Source of the DNA: Actinomucor elegans
Lineage: Eukaryota > Mucoromycota > Mucoromycetes > Mucorales > Mucoraceae
Direction of reading: 5' to 3'
NCBI GenBank assembly: GCA_026027325.1
Contig: JAMSLZ010000005.1
Coordinates: forward strand, 248,001-312,000
Length of the DNA stretch: 64,000 nt
This document shows positions 1 to 11,556 of this stretch, piece by piece. The number at the start of each line of letters is the position of its first letter. The stretch's first letter is position 1. The notes below the pieces were generated by a model. That model searched no databases. It had not been told where the DNA came from and was given only the letters and a program-made list of their open reading frames with translations. The translations under genes were made by a program, and so were the position numbers.

Positions 1-1446
1 CGGTGTACATAAATTAAATGCGTCATTAGCCTTTAATTTGTCACTCTTCTTGTTCTCATTCAGGTACTTACATTGATAGCTCTGATTCTCAATCTCGGAG
101 TCGGCCATCTCCAAGTCCTCTTGAACTTGCTGCTCAATTGACTTCTCACTCGAGGAAGCCGCAGGCATCACAGCCAAGACAGTACTGCTACTACTGCTTT
201 CAGCAGCACCACAACGATGACCAGGACGCCATGGAGACACACCACAAGTCCAACACTCTTTACCCTTCGCCTTCTTCACAGAAGGAGGGCGTTCAGCTCT
301 TCTCTTAGCGAGAAAACAATCCTTGGTGTCATGGGTCGCATTGTTACCATGATGGATGCACGAAAAGGGTTTCGCCACCTTACTCGCCTTTTGCACCCGA
401 CGAGCTGCATTCTTGTGATGATGGTGATAGGGGGCCTTTTCTTTGCGTCGCTCAACAACAGGCGCACCAGGAAGAAGAGAAACAGCCTCATTATACGACG
501 TATGGTCGTCACCAAGAATATCACGACCAATCTGTGCGATTTGATCGACAGTGTATTCAGCATTCTCACCAGAAGATCCAGCCTTCACTGAATTCATTGC
601 AACTCTGATCAGCGTCTGAACAGGTTTAGTCAGCGAGGCCAAAAAACGATCAGCTACTCTAGGACACTCTCTAGGTAGGCCTGCATCAAACATTGCTGTT
701 TGAAAACGCTTAGCATAGTCGCCCACCGACTCATTGTTTTCCATTACCATGGTAAACACAAGGTCAGTATATCTTCTCAACACAAGGGAAGAACCGTGCT
801 GCTTCTTAAACTCTCTACGAGCATCTGCCCATAGGGTACAACCTCTACTCAGCTCATCTTTCACCCATGCTTTATCGCCATGGGGAAGGCAAAGGGGTAA
901 GAAGTTCTTCCACACCTCATCAATGGACATGGAAGAAGACTCAACTACATCCTCAAATTCTCTCAAAAAATGCTCAACAGACTCGAAGGCTTCGTAACCT
1001 GGAAAAGGTTTGACAGCCGAGGTCAAGAGTTGGAACTTGGGCAAGTCGCGACGATTCAATGTCAAACCAGTAGGTGGCTTAACACGATCAACCTCACCGA
1101 TCAATGAACTGCACTCTTGGATCTCACGGAGCATCCTCTTGGAGCGTTCAAGGGCCAACAAGGCTTCATCAGCCGCTACGTCATCTCTGACTACACGAGC
1201 ACGACTAAACGCTTGAAGGTATCGGGTAATATCTGCACGGAGCCCGGCGATATTTGTGTCAATCAGTTGTGGGTCAGTCATGTCAGCAACAGCATGCTCA
1301 GCCGACTCAGACAACAAAGAACTAGCACCAGGAGACTTGATAAACTCATCAAGGTTGCTTGACAAGGTCGATTCATCAAACATGGGGGTGTCAGGGTTAA
1401 CACCACAGTTGGCAGAAGAAGAACCAGAAACGTTGTTGGAAGCCAT
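1..1446 (-). CDS. LTR-retrotransposon Gag (probable Gag-Pol), N-terminal part, runs off the window
   Basis: From an ATG at 1446 the minus strand is open for 482 codons to base 1 with no stop, so only the N-terminal part is visible. An acidic, Ser-rich leader (MASNNVSGSSSANC) is followed at about residues 150-260 by a helical Gag-like core; YTDLVFTMVMENNESVGDYA resembles the Retrotrans_gag pattern. Two Cys/His clusters come next, CIHHGNNATHDTKDC at about residue 381 and CWTCGVSPWRPGHRC at about residue 416, the latter like the zinc knuckle of Ty3/gypsy Gag. The last visible residues (AFNLCTP) resemble the lead-in to a retropepsin domain, so a Gag-Pol fusion is likely but inferred. The coding stretch is clearly more GC-rich than the flanking DNA. 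No LTR could be delimited. The plus-strand ORFs here are shadows. Confidence 0.8.
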   Translation of the reverse strand, partial: MASNNVSGSSSANCGVNPDTPMFDESTLSSNLDEFIKSPGASSLLSESAEHAVADMTDPQLIDTNIAGLRADITRYLQAFSRARVVRDDVAADEALLALERSKRMLREIQECSSLIGEVDRVKPPTGLTLNRRDLPKFQLLTSAVKPFPGYEAFESVEHFLREFEDVVESSSMSIDEVWKNFLPLCLPHGDKAWVKDELSRGCTLWADARREFKKQHGSSLVLRRYTDLVFTMVMENNESVGDYAKRFQTAMFDAGLPRECPRVADRFLASLTKPVQTLIRVAMNSVKAGSSGENAEYTVDQIAQIGRDILGDDHTSYNEAVSLLPGAPVVERRKEKAPYHHHHKNAARRVQKASKVAKPFSCIHHGNNATHDTKDCFLAKRRAERPPSVKKAKGKECWTCGVSPWRPGHRCGAAESSSSSTVLAVMPAASSSEKSIEQQVQEDLEMADSEIENQSYQCKYLNENKKSDKLKANDAFNLCTP

Positions 1447-2561
1447 ATCGATAAAAGTAAGGAAAATAGGACAGTAATTAAAAGTAAAAAATGTTGTAAA
1501 GGTGGTAGATAAAGATTTTGGAAGATAGAAATACTTTTAAAACTGTGGATAGTTTTTTATTAGAGATCAAGAATTGATTAACTGGTCAAAAGGTGATAAA
1601 ACGCATCTCTTATATACTTTTTCTCGGTCGGTACTTGATTCTAAATTCATATTACGATTTGCCAGGAACAAGGTTGGACTGCGTATAAAGAAGACCAGGG
1701 ATAATAACCAAATGAGCGGACCAAGATTAGCGGCGAGGAGTGTCGGGATCAATATATCCAAAGGTAATAGTATTGAATGTAATATTTGGTGTGAGAGATA
1801 GTATTTATCAATTAGCGTCTACTTGCTCAGAGTGATATATAAATAAAGATATTTTAACATAATCAAATACAGTCATTTACATTCTGGTTCTTGGTAATAA
1901 TGCTTTATACACTTCTGCAGCTATATATAAGGATATCTATACGATTTTCTATCTGTACAGTATTCTCTTATTAATATAATTATGAGCGTTTACAACATTA
2001 GTAATATTAAATTAACCAACTAGATAATTATCAAGGTATTATGGTGTTCTTTATTTACGGGAGAGAATAAAGAAGATAGGGAGTGAGCCTTTTATATTCT
2101 TCCTTCTTTTACTTCACAGATCCCAGATAGACAAACTCAATGCCCTAACTAAAATTATACCAAAGCTTCTTCTTTGTCCCCTTTTTTTGTTGTTAAAAAA
2201 AATCACACTTTTTATTCACTTTCAATTGTTGGATATATATATATATATGTTTTTCTTATCAGTGATGGGTAAAACATAATATGAAAATAAATCTTTCGAT
2301 ACAATCGATAACAATAAGATAGAATATATAAATAAGAAAATACTTGAAAGTAGAGAGATGATGGTCCTTCGGATCAGGTTAATGAAAATTGGTATCCTGG
2401 ATTCCTCTTATCCAAAATGTTCTTTGTAGTCAACTTCAACTCTTGATGATTATTATTTCTACATTTTGATTCACCGTCTCCAATCAGAGAGCATTTATCA
2501 TGTGACAAGCAATAAAAATATTGTTTTGATTATTATTTCTTAACTTTTCAAAATATCTGAA
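1447..2561. other. Retroelement 5' leader/possible LTR, then AT-rich intergenic DNA
   Basis: Read on the minus strand, the first 350 bases upstream of the Gag start hold a TATA-like TATATAAGAG at 1607-1616 and a poly(A)-signal-like AATAAA at about 1557. This is the order expected inside an LTR, but with no second LTR in view the ends and primer binding site cannot be fixed. From about 1800 to 2561 I see only AT-rich DNA with short homopolymers and a TATATA run near 2236. Confidence 0.4.
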
Positions 2562-2632
2562 GCTGGTATAGTATAGTGGCAGTACATCGTGTTGTGGCCG
2601 CGTCGACGCAGGTTCGATTCCTGCTACCAGCA
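2562..2632 (+). tRNA. tRNA-His (anticodon GTG)
   Basis: A complete cloverleaf without intron can be drawn. The acceptor stem GCTGGTA/TACCAGC is perfect, the D stem is GTAT/GTAC, the T stem is GCAGG/CCTGC with loop TTCGATT, and the variable loop has 4 nt. The anticodon loop TTGTGGC gives GTG (His). The discriminator is A, as in eukaryotic tRNA-His; the extra G at -1 is added after transcription. The A box (TAGTATAGTGG) and B box (GGTTCGATTCC) fit the RNA polymerase III consensus, and a T6 run follows directly as terminator. The outermost anticodon-stem pair is a U-U mismatch. It is an isolated gene. Confidence 0.95.
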
Positions 2633-3059
2633 TTTTTTGCCCCAGTATGAGGTGTATGTAGTTTTTTTCTTTTTTTTTTTTGCTTATGGTGCATTGGCTT
2701 TTTGTTACTATTAGAAATCGCCGTTTTATACGTCAAACATCATTTTATACTTGTGTTATCACTATTTTCTTTTTAAATCATTCAAAATTATTATTATCTC
2801 TCAATTTATACTTACTATCTATGTTTTATATAAACTATACTTTGAAATTTCGGCCTGAGAATGTATGCTGATTTTTTTTGAGGTTGGGCCATTTTAAACT
2901 CTGCATACTTTGACTGATTCCGTTTTAAAGTGGTATCTGATGATTAATATTTGTTCATAATGCACTATCTGACGAAACCATCATTCAACCAAAACACTAT
3001 GAGAATACTATATTTTAGAGATGGGTTATAAAATGCTTACAATTCATAATTTAATTTAT

Positions 3060-3135
3060 AAATCTTACAACTGCTCCAATTGTCGCATCTGAGCGGTAAT
3101 TCTTTCTACGCAGATGAGCTGCTGCATCTATAAGA
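3060..3135 (+). repeat. Dispersed degenerate repeat, copy 1
   Basis: The core CAATTGTCGCATCTGAGCGG is followed about 20 nt later by GCAGATGAGCTGCTGCATCT. This is the same two-block order as the best copies at 48.99 kb and 26.86 kb. Confidence 0.5.
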
Positions 3136-4477
3136 ATCTTCAAAGACGTGTTTATTTGACAACTGAATCTGTTTGCATCTTTTCGCGAAAACATTGTATA
3201 AACTAGTAGGTGCACTCGCCATATCCTAAAATTTCCGTTTGCTTGTCTTATGGTATCTAGAACAAATAGACAAAATAGATCAAGCGATCATAGAGCAAAC
3301 AAATTCCCCTTAAAAAAACGGGATAGTATGGTGTTTGATGGCTCTTCAAGATAGTGTGCACAAGTAAATCCATACTTTTAACTTTCAGATAAACATTTTT
3401 TTAATCTTTCTTGCGCCTCAATTGAAATGTATAATAGATGTACCAACAATTAATACAGTTTTTTTTTACTGTTGCATGCTTCCCATTTTAGAATTTGAAT
3501 TATTGAATCCTCTTTTGTTTGCTGCTATCTATTCTGTATTATAATATTACATCAAATCTAATCTAAAAGAGCATGATCATAACAAGTATGCGTTCCTGGT
3601 GAAACCCGAGGGTGAATCAAATATTCAGAATTGTCAGCATATTAAAGAAGTCTAATGACGATACGTTCTTTACAGATACGAAGCTGCAATAGATTGCTGC
3701 AGCTTATGCTATTCCATATGAAACCAATGCTAATTATCAAATGAAGGGGCAAGCATGGTATTCCTGTGTATAGATGTTAACAGAGATGCTATTATAGAGA
3801 TATAATAAAGGACTACCTGGAGCCATTTTAATTATTATTATGCGTGCACAATAACGTGCTTGTCTTATCTTTTTTTTTTTTTTTTTTTTTTACTTCACCA
3901 TCGACCATTGTATTACTTACAGGGCTGCTTCGGCAAATAGGTTGGAGCGGGGTAACCGCGTGAACAAATACGGTTAATATCTCAGTTGAAGCTGATTGAC
4001 TTTAGTCGAAACTACTAAATGTTTTCGTCATAGCGTGAAGGCTCTCAACCAATCAAGGTCTTTAAGTTTGGGAACCAGTTGCAATACTCATTATTGTCCA
4101 TGACGATCATTTGTCCCAGAAAAGGTTATTTCAGTTTCAAAACCAGGCTGAAATATCATTCTTTTGGCATAAAAAACGTGTATAACTAGAGCATTCACAG
4201 AATATTCACAACATTTTACTCCTCAAGTTAGTGTTGTGTTGTATAAACGTTCTTGTTTTGTTTTTGTTTGACAAGTGAAGTATTCTCGAGTACAAAAGAG
4301 GAATAGGTCGATAATGTTCTTTATTTACGCCTTGTAGCGCCGATAAGCAATGTATACAGCCATACTGAGATAGGAAAGCCTGTACTGAGCATAGACAGTA
4401 TCAAAAGGATAGATATAGTACAAAAATCCATTCCATGGTCTTTAGCTGTCTGCATCAAGCCCTTCTTCGCACTCTAG

Positions 4478-4498
4478 ATAAGCATGACTCATGCTTAT
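4478..4498. promoter_or_regulatory. 21-bp palindrome centred on TGACTCA (bZIP/Gcn4-type site)
   Basis: The left arm ATAAGCATGA is the exact reverse complement of the right arm TCATGCTTAT, around a single central C. The centre reads TGACTCA, the AP-1/Gcn4 consensus. It lies about 190 bp upstream of the GUT2 ATG. A second small inverted repeat (GGAGT-GCGA-ACTCC) lies at 4538-4551. Regulation of GUT2 by a bZIP factor is an inference. Confidence 0.45.
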
Positions 4499-4689
4499 AG
4501 GCATATAATACGCGGAGAAAAAAAGGACTAAATTCCCGGAGTGCGAACTCCAAGTCATTTATTAAGCGCATATACCCCAGCCACTCAATGTAAGCACGCT
4601 GTTGCTATTACTCCACACTTTATAAACTAGTTTTTTCAATGGAGCTTTTTTTTATCTTTTCTTTTCTTTTCCTTTATTATATATAACAA

Positions 4690-6943
4690 ATGTGGAGACA
4701 ATTATCAAAGAGTAAAAAGCTGATATCATTAGCTTCAGCTACAACTGCAACAGCCAGTTTTGCATATTATATGAACGAAAAGTCTACCAATGATAACGTT
4801 TACAAAAGAACAATCAAACTTCAAGAGCAAACATCAGAATTACCTGGTCTATTCGTCAGAAACAAAGCCTTCGCTGAAGCACTTCAGGAACAACAGCAAC
4901 GTGACTTTTGGCTACCACCTTCACGTGAAGAGATGATCAACCGATTGAAAGATAACAGTCAGTACGATTTACTGGTAGTTGGTGGAGGCGCAACTGGTGC
5001 TGGTGTTTCAGTAGATGCTGCCACACGTGGATTGAAGGTGGCTATGGTGGAGAGAGATGATTTCGCTGCTGGTAAAGCAATTATACGTACCCAAAATACA
5101 TTGATCTAATACGATAGATAGGTACTTCGTCAAGATCAACCAAGCTAGTTCATGGTGGTGTTCGTTACTTACAAAAGGCCATTATGGAGTTGGATTATGA
5201 ACAATATGCGCTAGTTTGTGAAGCACTTCACGAAAGAAAGATCTTTTTGGATATTGCACCTCATCTTTCTGATCAATTACCTATCATGCTTCCAGTGTAC
5301 AAGTAAGTCTTATTTTTCCCGGGGGGAAAACGACGAGTTATGTCGGGATGTATTTATTAAACACCAGTAATTTTCATATGATAGATGGTGGCAGATCCCT
5401 TACTATTGGGTTGGATGTAAGATGTATGATATTTTTGCTGGTCGTGAAGCGTTGGAAAGTAGTTACTTTTTGACGCGTTCCAAAGCCCTTGAAGCCTTTC
5501 CTATGCTGAAAAAGGATGAATTAGTCGGCGCTTTGGTTTATTACGATGGTAAAAACTAGTTTACACGGAGATCCAACCAGTATCTAACTGTATTTTAGGA
5601 CAACACAATGATGCAAGAATGAATGTAGCTTTGGCAATGACAGCTGCTTGTTATGGTGCTACTGTCGCCAATCATTGTGAAGTCACTAGTTTGACAAAAG
5701 ATCAAGACGGTAATGTAAATGGTGCTCATTTGAAGGATAATCTTACTGGTGATGAATGGACTATCAAAGCAAAGGTAAAAGGGATATTTGTTCTAGATCC
5801 AAATGATACTTATATGTATATATATAAACATAAAAGGGTGTTATCAATGCAACCGGCCCTTTCACTGATGGTCTTCGCAAGATGGACAATCCCGAGAACC
5901 TTGAAATTGTAGCACCTTCTGCAGGTGTTCATATTATTCTTCCTAATTATTATAGCCCTAGAAACATGGGTCTTCTGGATCCTGCCACTAGTGATGGACG
6001 TGTCATTTTCTTCTTGCCATGGCAGGGTAACACCATTGCTGGTACTACAGGTAATTCTCTTTTTGAAATTACGAAATGAAACATAGTAGTAACAGCCAAA
6101 TGCAGATTCTCCTACAGAGGTTACCCAGAATCCTATGCCTAAGGAAGATGAAATTAATTGGATCTTGGATGAAGTTTCACACTATTTGAGTGCAGGTAAT
6201 ATGCATATAACTTTAAGGAATACCCTATGCTAACTTGATATACAGACGTTAAAGTCCGTCGTAGTGATGTTCTTGCTGCTTGGTCAGGCATTCGTCCTTT
6301 AGTTCGCGATCCTCATGCCAAAAACACTGAATCTCTTGTTCGTAACCATATGATCAACGTCAGCGAGAACAAACTCATTACAATTGCAGGCGGCAAGTGG
6401 ACTACTTATCGTGCAATGGCTGAAGAAACAGTGGATCGTGCCATTGAAGTGTTCAACCTTGAACCTAAAGAAAAATGTCATACTGAGCAAGTTCAATTGA
6501 TTGGCAGCAAAGGATACAGCAACACCATGTTCATTCGTTTAGTTCAGGAATTTGGCATGGATACAGAAGTCGCTTCACATCTCTGTCGTAGCTTCGGTAA
6601 CCGCGCTTGGCAGGTTGCTTCTATTGATGATCCTACCGAGATGAATTGGCCCACTTATGGAAAACGTATCTCTCCCAACTACCCTTACATTGAAGCTGAA
6701 GTCAGATATACTGTCAGACAAGAGTATGCCTGCACTGCTGTTGATGTTTTAGCTCGTCGTACTCGCCTTGCTTTCTTGAACGCTGAAGCCGCTTTACAAT
6801 CACTCCCCAGAGTCATTGAAATCATGGCAGAAGAACTCAAATGGGACGCTGCACGCCAAAAGGAAGAATACAAGCAAGCTACTATCTTCCTTACCACCAT
6901 GGGTCTCGCTAAGGAAAAGGCCATTCAATCCGATGCCAAATAA
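4690..6943 (+). CDS. GUT2: Glycerol-3-phosphate dehydrogenase, FAD-dependent, mitochondrial
   Basis: Oxidises glycerol 3-phosphate to dihydroxyacetone phosphate on the outer face of the inner mitochondrial membrane and passes electrons to ubiquinone (glycerol catabolism, G3P shuttle). Exons: join(4690..5071,5122..5302,5385..5548,5599..5774,5837..6050,6106..6195,6246..6943), 634 aa; all junctions are GT-AG and keep frame. A basic N-terminus with a short hydrophobic stretch (LISLASATTATASFAYYM) fits a presequence plus membrane anchor. The FAD dinucleotide fold VVGGGATGAGVSVDAATRG starts at about residue 94, followed by the family signature GTSSRSTKLVHGGVRYLQ that spans intron 1, and later AGGKWTTYRAMAEE. 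The length matches yeast Gut2. No EF-hands are seen. A putative bZIP palindrome lies upstream. Confidence 0.95.
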
Positions 6944-7450
6944 ACATATAATAATAAAGAGAAACGAACCATTTTAGACGTCTATCCTTCCCTTCTTCTT
7001 CTAGCTACTATAGTTTTATCATACATCATCTTGCACCATCCGAATAAACTTTATAGATCAATATATTCTGTAAATAATAATCATAGTTGTGATTCTCTTT
7101 TTCCCTTTAAAATAGCACATACTGTTAAATCCGAGTATATCAGAAGGCTTTAGTATCTCCCAGCCAGTCTAACAATGTAACCCAATATACTATTACACTT
7201 ATGCAAGCACTTTAAGTGGGATAGCTGCTTTTAAGTTTCGGATAATGCTAGATGCAAAAAGAAGACAATGATTACTTTGCACAATATTGCACGTATTATG
7301 GCACTGCAACTAGCATCTAACAGATATGCACTCTAATGTCTCTGATTGCATTGATCAAGATAAGTGGATATATGCTGTTCGAAAAAGGAGTCAAATCTTT
7401 GTATTCTGCACTATCATTAATGTACGCTCTTAAACTTCAAATAGCTTGTC

Positions 7451-7455
<5 letters not shown>

Positions 7456-7482
<27 letters not shown>
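7456..7482 (+). repeat. Poly(A) run (27 A)
   Basis: Uninterrupted A run in intergenic DNA. It could be the tail scar of an old retroposition, but no recognisable element precedes it. Confidence 0.8.
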
Positions 7483-8329
7483 GGCGATGTCAACCCACTC
7501 ATTTGTTCGGCTATACGTTTAAACTATACGACAGATCTAGAAAAGCGGGTAAATGTTACGAAGCATAGAACGCCTCTCTTATCCCAGACATATTTAATGA
7601 GAACCAATAGAGCGATGCGATCAAATCACATATAAATGGAAACGAGAATAACTAGCGTCTTTTGGATGCAGGGATTTGACGTAGCAATGCGTTTTAGTGT
7701 GTATATTGGTACCTTTTCAAATGATTAATATTATGGTGCCTATTGTATCAGTAATGACATAATGATTGTTTCATAACTAGAGAGGCAACCTGTAGAGACA
7801 TTGTGATGTAGCTGGTGAAATATATCATCTGAGAAAGCACGCATTGCAGCTGCAGCAGCGGCATCTGGTTGAATTTATATTTTCTTATGAGGCAAGTTCT
7901 ACTTTGCTGTTATAATAGAAGCTAGTAGTTATCCTAGGCATAATCTGGTGCAATTTTTGCTCAGATTTGATGATTCGGCATATATCAGCGCAAAGTATAT
8001 ATATATATAAAATTAGTATAATTTAAAATATAGGAAACAAAGTTATATTATCAACCATGAATATAAAAGATCAAGGGTGCCTCCAAATAATAGAGATACA
8101 AGATTATACGATCTCATACATGTTTTTATGAAAAATGCTCTAATTTTTATTGGCCGGAGGAAACTAATAATTTCTAGTTCAACGTCGTATGATGACCAGT
8201 ATATGCTCCAAATGAATCGATGTATTTATAAAGACTTTTATTTAGCTAAATTGCAACAAGTAGATCACATTTTATGAATGGCTGTAAATTACATACATTG
8301 TACATAAACTAGACGATGATTTATAGATT

Positions 8330-8400
8330 TCTTGGCAGATCCCAATCAATTGTCGCATCTAACCGGCACTCTGTGCTTAGAAAGAACTGTTTCATTCAAT
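8330..8400 (+). repeat. Dispersed degenerate repeat, copy 2
   Basis: The core GATCCCAATCAATTGTCGCA continues with TCTAACCGG; the second block is GTGCTTAGAAAGAACTGTTT. Both blocks match the family order and spacing. Confidence 0.5.
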
Positions 8401-9683
8401 GAATTCTTCATTTAACCAACATATATCATGTATACCATGTTACTCCCGTATTACAATGTATGGCGGTTTCATACAAACTAGAATTTTGTTTTTTTTGATC
8501 TCAGGTTTAATGGTTATATTAGTTGAGTATTTTACATTTAGAAAAAGGTACTGCGTTGCACTAGAATATGTATTAAAAAGTAGATTTCGTAACTGAACTT
8601 TTACATTTTGCTATCGCGAGCAAAGATCTTTGTGCTAACTAGAGGTCAGGGTCTCCTCTCACAAATTCATTATTTTTATAATGCTCAGCTAAAGTTTTAG
8701 ACAAACTATTCTTGCTGTACACACAATCTTCTTTTGTCCTGCTCGTCGTATTAATAATGCTACTCATGAGACAGTATAAAAACACTTATTTAGTAAATGA
8801 TGAACTGTATAGATTAATCAAAACATGAAGATACTTTATTAGACAGCTAATTGAAGTTATAATGGATGTAGTGTCTCATTCTGCACATGGAACAACTAAT
8901 CAAATACAACATTTGATCGAGATCAATCGATTTATGCTGAATTTTTGGTCTAGGAAATGAAATTTTCTTTTTAGAAAATAAACCACGTATAGAAGACAAC
9001 AAGTACATAATCTCAAGTCGAATCCTTGATAAAAGTCTTGCTCCACTGCGAAAAAAAGAATATAATTTTGGGACTATTTATTGCCTTACAAAGGTGAGTT
9101 ATGATTTATAAATGCTACCTCATTGAAGCTTAACTAGTTGTTGACATAGACAAGAAGTAATGATTTCGAGGGCGCTTCTGGGCTGATATTTCAACTGCCT
9201 GATAGCCAATGAAGCGCTACTGTATCATCCGCTCACTAGCTTTTGAGGAAATAAGGGGTACAAACCAATACTTAGGTCCATTAACACAAGTAATAAAGAA
9301 TTACAGACTATATCATAGTTTGCAAGGCTTGCGAGAAGTTATATATGAAAGTATTACTAGAGTGAGAAATAACACTATCATATATTTGGGACCCTTTAGA
9401 AGCTGCTTATATTGATCTTCTAATACGAGAATCGGTTCATTCAAAAGTGTGTCTTCCTATCTATTCTCCAGAACTTAAAGAGGTGTCCGGGTTTACTACT
9501 ATTGATCTAGTTGCAAGTAAAATTTCTATCAACTAGCCTAGTTGACCCAATCAGTACATACTTCTGTCAAAATAAATGTTTCCAATGATAGATAGCTCGA
9601 CTTATATGGCAAACAAGGTATACTGATGAAATTTGAACTTTTTCAAGTTTTTTATATATATATATTTATTTTTCTCTAAACCA

Positions 9684-11556
9684 TTAATCCCAATACTTGA
9701 TCAAACCATCCCAACTACAAGTTGCCAATTTTGAAGATTCATGAGGGTTCCATTCAGTATTAGTAACGACCTTGTCGTGAGCCTTCAACTTCTTCAAGAT
9801 TTTACAAGTCTTCCAATCCCAGAACCAGACGTTACCGTTGGAATCACCACTGCTGACAAATCTACCGTCAGGTGAGAAGCCTGGTTTACAAGCATAACCA
9901 GCAATAAGATGGCCGGCGAAACGCTTCTTTCTATTCATTCTGAATTTGTCGCGAGCGCCATAAATCAGGATTTGATTATCCAGTGATTGACATGCGAGCC
10001 ATTTCTCTATTACCACAAATATTTAGTACTAGCCAACAATAGGGCACGTTTTCAACTTACTGTTGGGAGATAACGTCACTGCAGGGATAGCGTACATGTC
10101 AGGCTCTGCAATGTATTTAATGACAACTGGAATATCGTATTCCCAAGCACGCATGGTCTTATCATCAGAAGTAGTAATGAAACGACGGTTATCATCTACA
10201 AACGTAATAGTATTCACAGCACCTAAATGTTGATCATATTCTTGTGTAATTTCTCCAGTATTTATATCAAATTGAACAATCTTCTTGTCAGAGTAACCAG
10301 CCAAAAAGATATTCTGCTTGTCTTGATCTGGATTGAATGTAACACAATAAGGTAATCTACCAGTAGAGAAGTTGCGAATACATTTGCCTGTCTCGGTATC
10401 CCATAATTTGACATTACGATCATAACTTGCACTCAAGAATTTGGTACCATCGTTATTGAATGCAATGTCTCTAACAGCTTTTGTGTGACCGTGATATGAA
10501 CGTAAAAGACTTTTATCATGATAAACATCCCAAATCTAATAAAGCAATCAGCAACTAATCTGTAACTAACTTCCTTATTTACCTTAATCTGATTATCCAT
10601 ACCACCACTAAGTAAAAGATGTGCAGATTTAGGGAAAAATCTGATACTGGAAACACCCTTTTCATGACCTTCCCAAGTATGAATCAGTTTTTTAGGTACA
10701 AAGCATTCCTGGGCGCCAGGTTCACCAAACAAATTTACATCAACATCTTGAGGCACTGCCATATAGGTGCGTCCCAAATAATCACGCTCAGAAGCACCAT
10801 GAAAGATGGTAGATTCAGCATTTGTTTCTTTTGCAATATTCTTTGTTGTGACAGCTGTTGGCTTTTGAAGGGCTTGTACTTCTTCAATCTGTTCTTCGGG
10901 CAGACCAGTAGGAATACCAACGTCATCATCTTCGTAACCTGCCCAAGGACCTTTATACGCATCTGGTCCATCCACTTCATCCAGTTTTCCTTTCTTATCA
11001 CGCTTCTTTCGAGCATCTTTATTGGGTCGTAAATCGCGATGAACTCGATCGTGGATCGATGCACCGCCTAATTGAGCAGCTACTGCCAAGTTGCCGATGT
11101 AGCCTGTGCCCATCAAACCCTGGCCTGTTTGTCCGGCAAGATTGGTAGCAGTACTGAGAGAAGGATCGCGCGCGTATCCATATGTTTCAAACGTACGATG
11201 TTGTGTTCTAAAGTCCATCTCGGAAATAGCTTGCTGCTCGACGTGGCCGTTCACAACATTTTGAGTTGCAAGATGACGATCGGTGAATGGATTCTCGGGC
11301 CCTAAGGTTGGTCTGCTCATATCATCGTAAGGTACGTTGACTGTGAGTTCTGTAGCTGTTGGAGCTGTATATAACGCGCCAGAAAAGTGCAACTACAGAT
11401 GAATAGTAATTTAGCTGACTGATTTTCAGCAAAGTATTGTTATCTTACATCAAATCCTGTATCCGGCGCGGTATTCACCGTTAAGGAAGTGCTTGTAGTG
11501 TTTGTTTGAGTATTATCTTCTTCATCGCTTGATCCATAGTTATTAACTAAATCCAT
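9684..11556 (-). CDS. CDC40: Pre-mRNA-processing factor 17 (CDC40/PRP17), WD40 protein
   Basis: Second-step splicing factor that docks on the catalytic spliceosome. Exons on the minus strand: complement(join(9684..10006,10061..10535,10583..11392,11449..11556)), 571 aa, close to human CDC40 (579). The N-terminus ([16 protein letters not shown]) is acidic and low-complexity, as in the family. A basic [19 protein letters not shown] segment is followed by [20 protein letters not shown] and then C-terminal WD40 blades from about residue 240 ([47 protein letters not shown]). It ends in GLIKYWD, like the family's GLIKLWD. All three introns are short GT-AG. The gene lies convergent to GUT2 across 2.7 kb. 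Confidence 0.95.

Larger units (their letters stand above)
2633..4689. other. AT-rich intergenic region upstream of GUT2
   Basis: No supported gene. It contains a copy of the dispersed repeat at about 3060-3135, a T22 run at 3870-3891 and, close to GUT2, a perfect palindrome around a bZIP site (4478-4498). Just before the GUT2 ATG the DNA is pyrimidine-rich. Confidence 0.6.
6944..9683. other. AT-rich intergenic region
   Basis: About 2.7 kb between the 3' ends of GUT2 and the convergent CDC40 gene. It holds an A27 run (7456-7482) and a dispersed-repeat copy (8330-8400). Small ORFs of up to 99 codons lack family resemblance and are partly homopolymer-encoded. No RNA gene is recognised. Confidence 0.6.

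Noticed and set aside
217..1477. Chain of plus-strand ORFs (124, 87, 68, 81 and 73 codons)
   Set aside because: They are antisense shadows of the minus-strand Gag frame, which is continuous over 482 codons and shows Gag and zinc-knuckle motifs.
3900..4300. Possible second tRNA or other pol III gene near GGTTGGAGCGGGGTAACCGCG
   Set aside because: No T-arm or acceptor pairing and no B box matching GGTTCGANTCC.
7336..7635. 99-codon plus-strand ORF
   Set aside because: It is carried through by a 27-A run giving poly-Lys; no domain and no splice partners.
10619..11305. ORFs opposite or out of frame within CDC40 (for example 137, 109 and 77 codons)
   Set aside because: Overlap with a well supported WD40 gene; no recognisable protein family.
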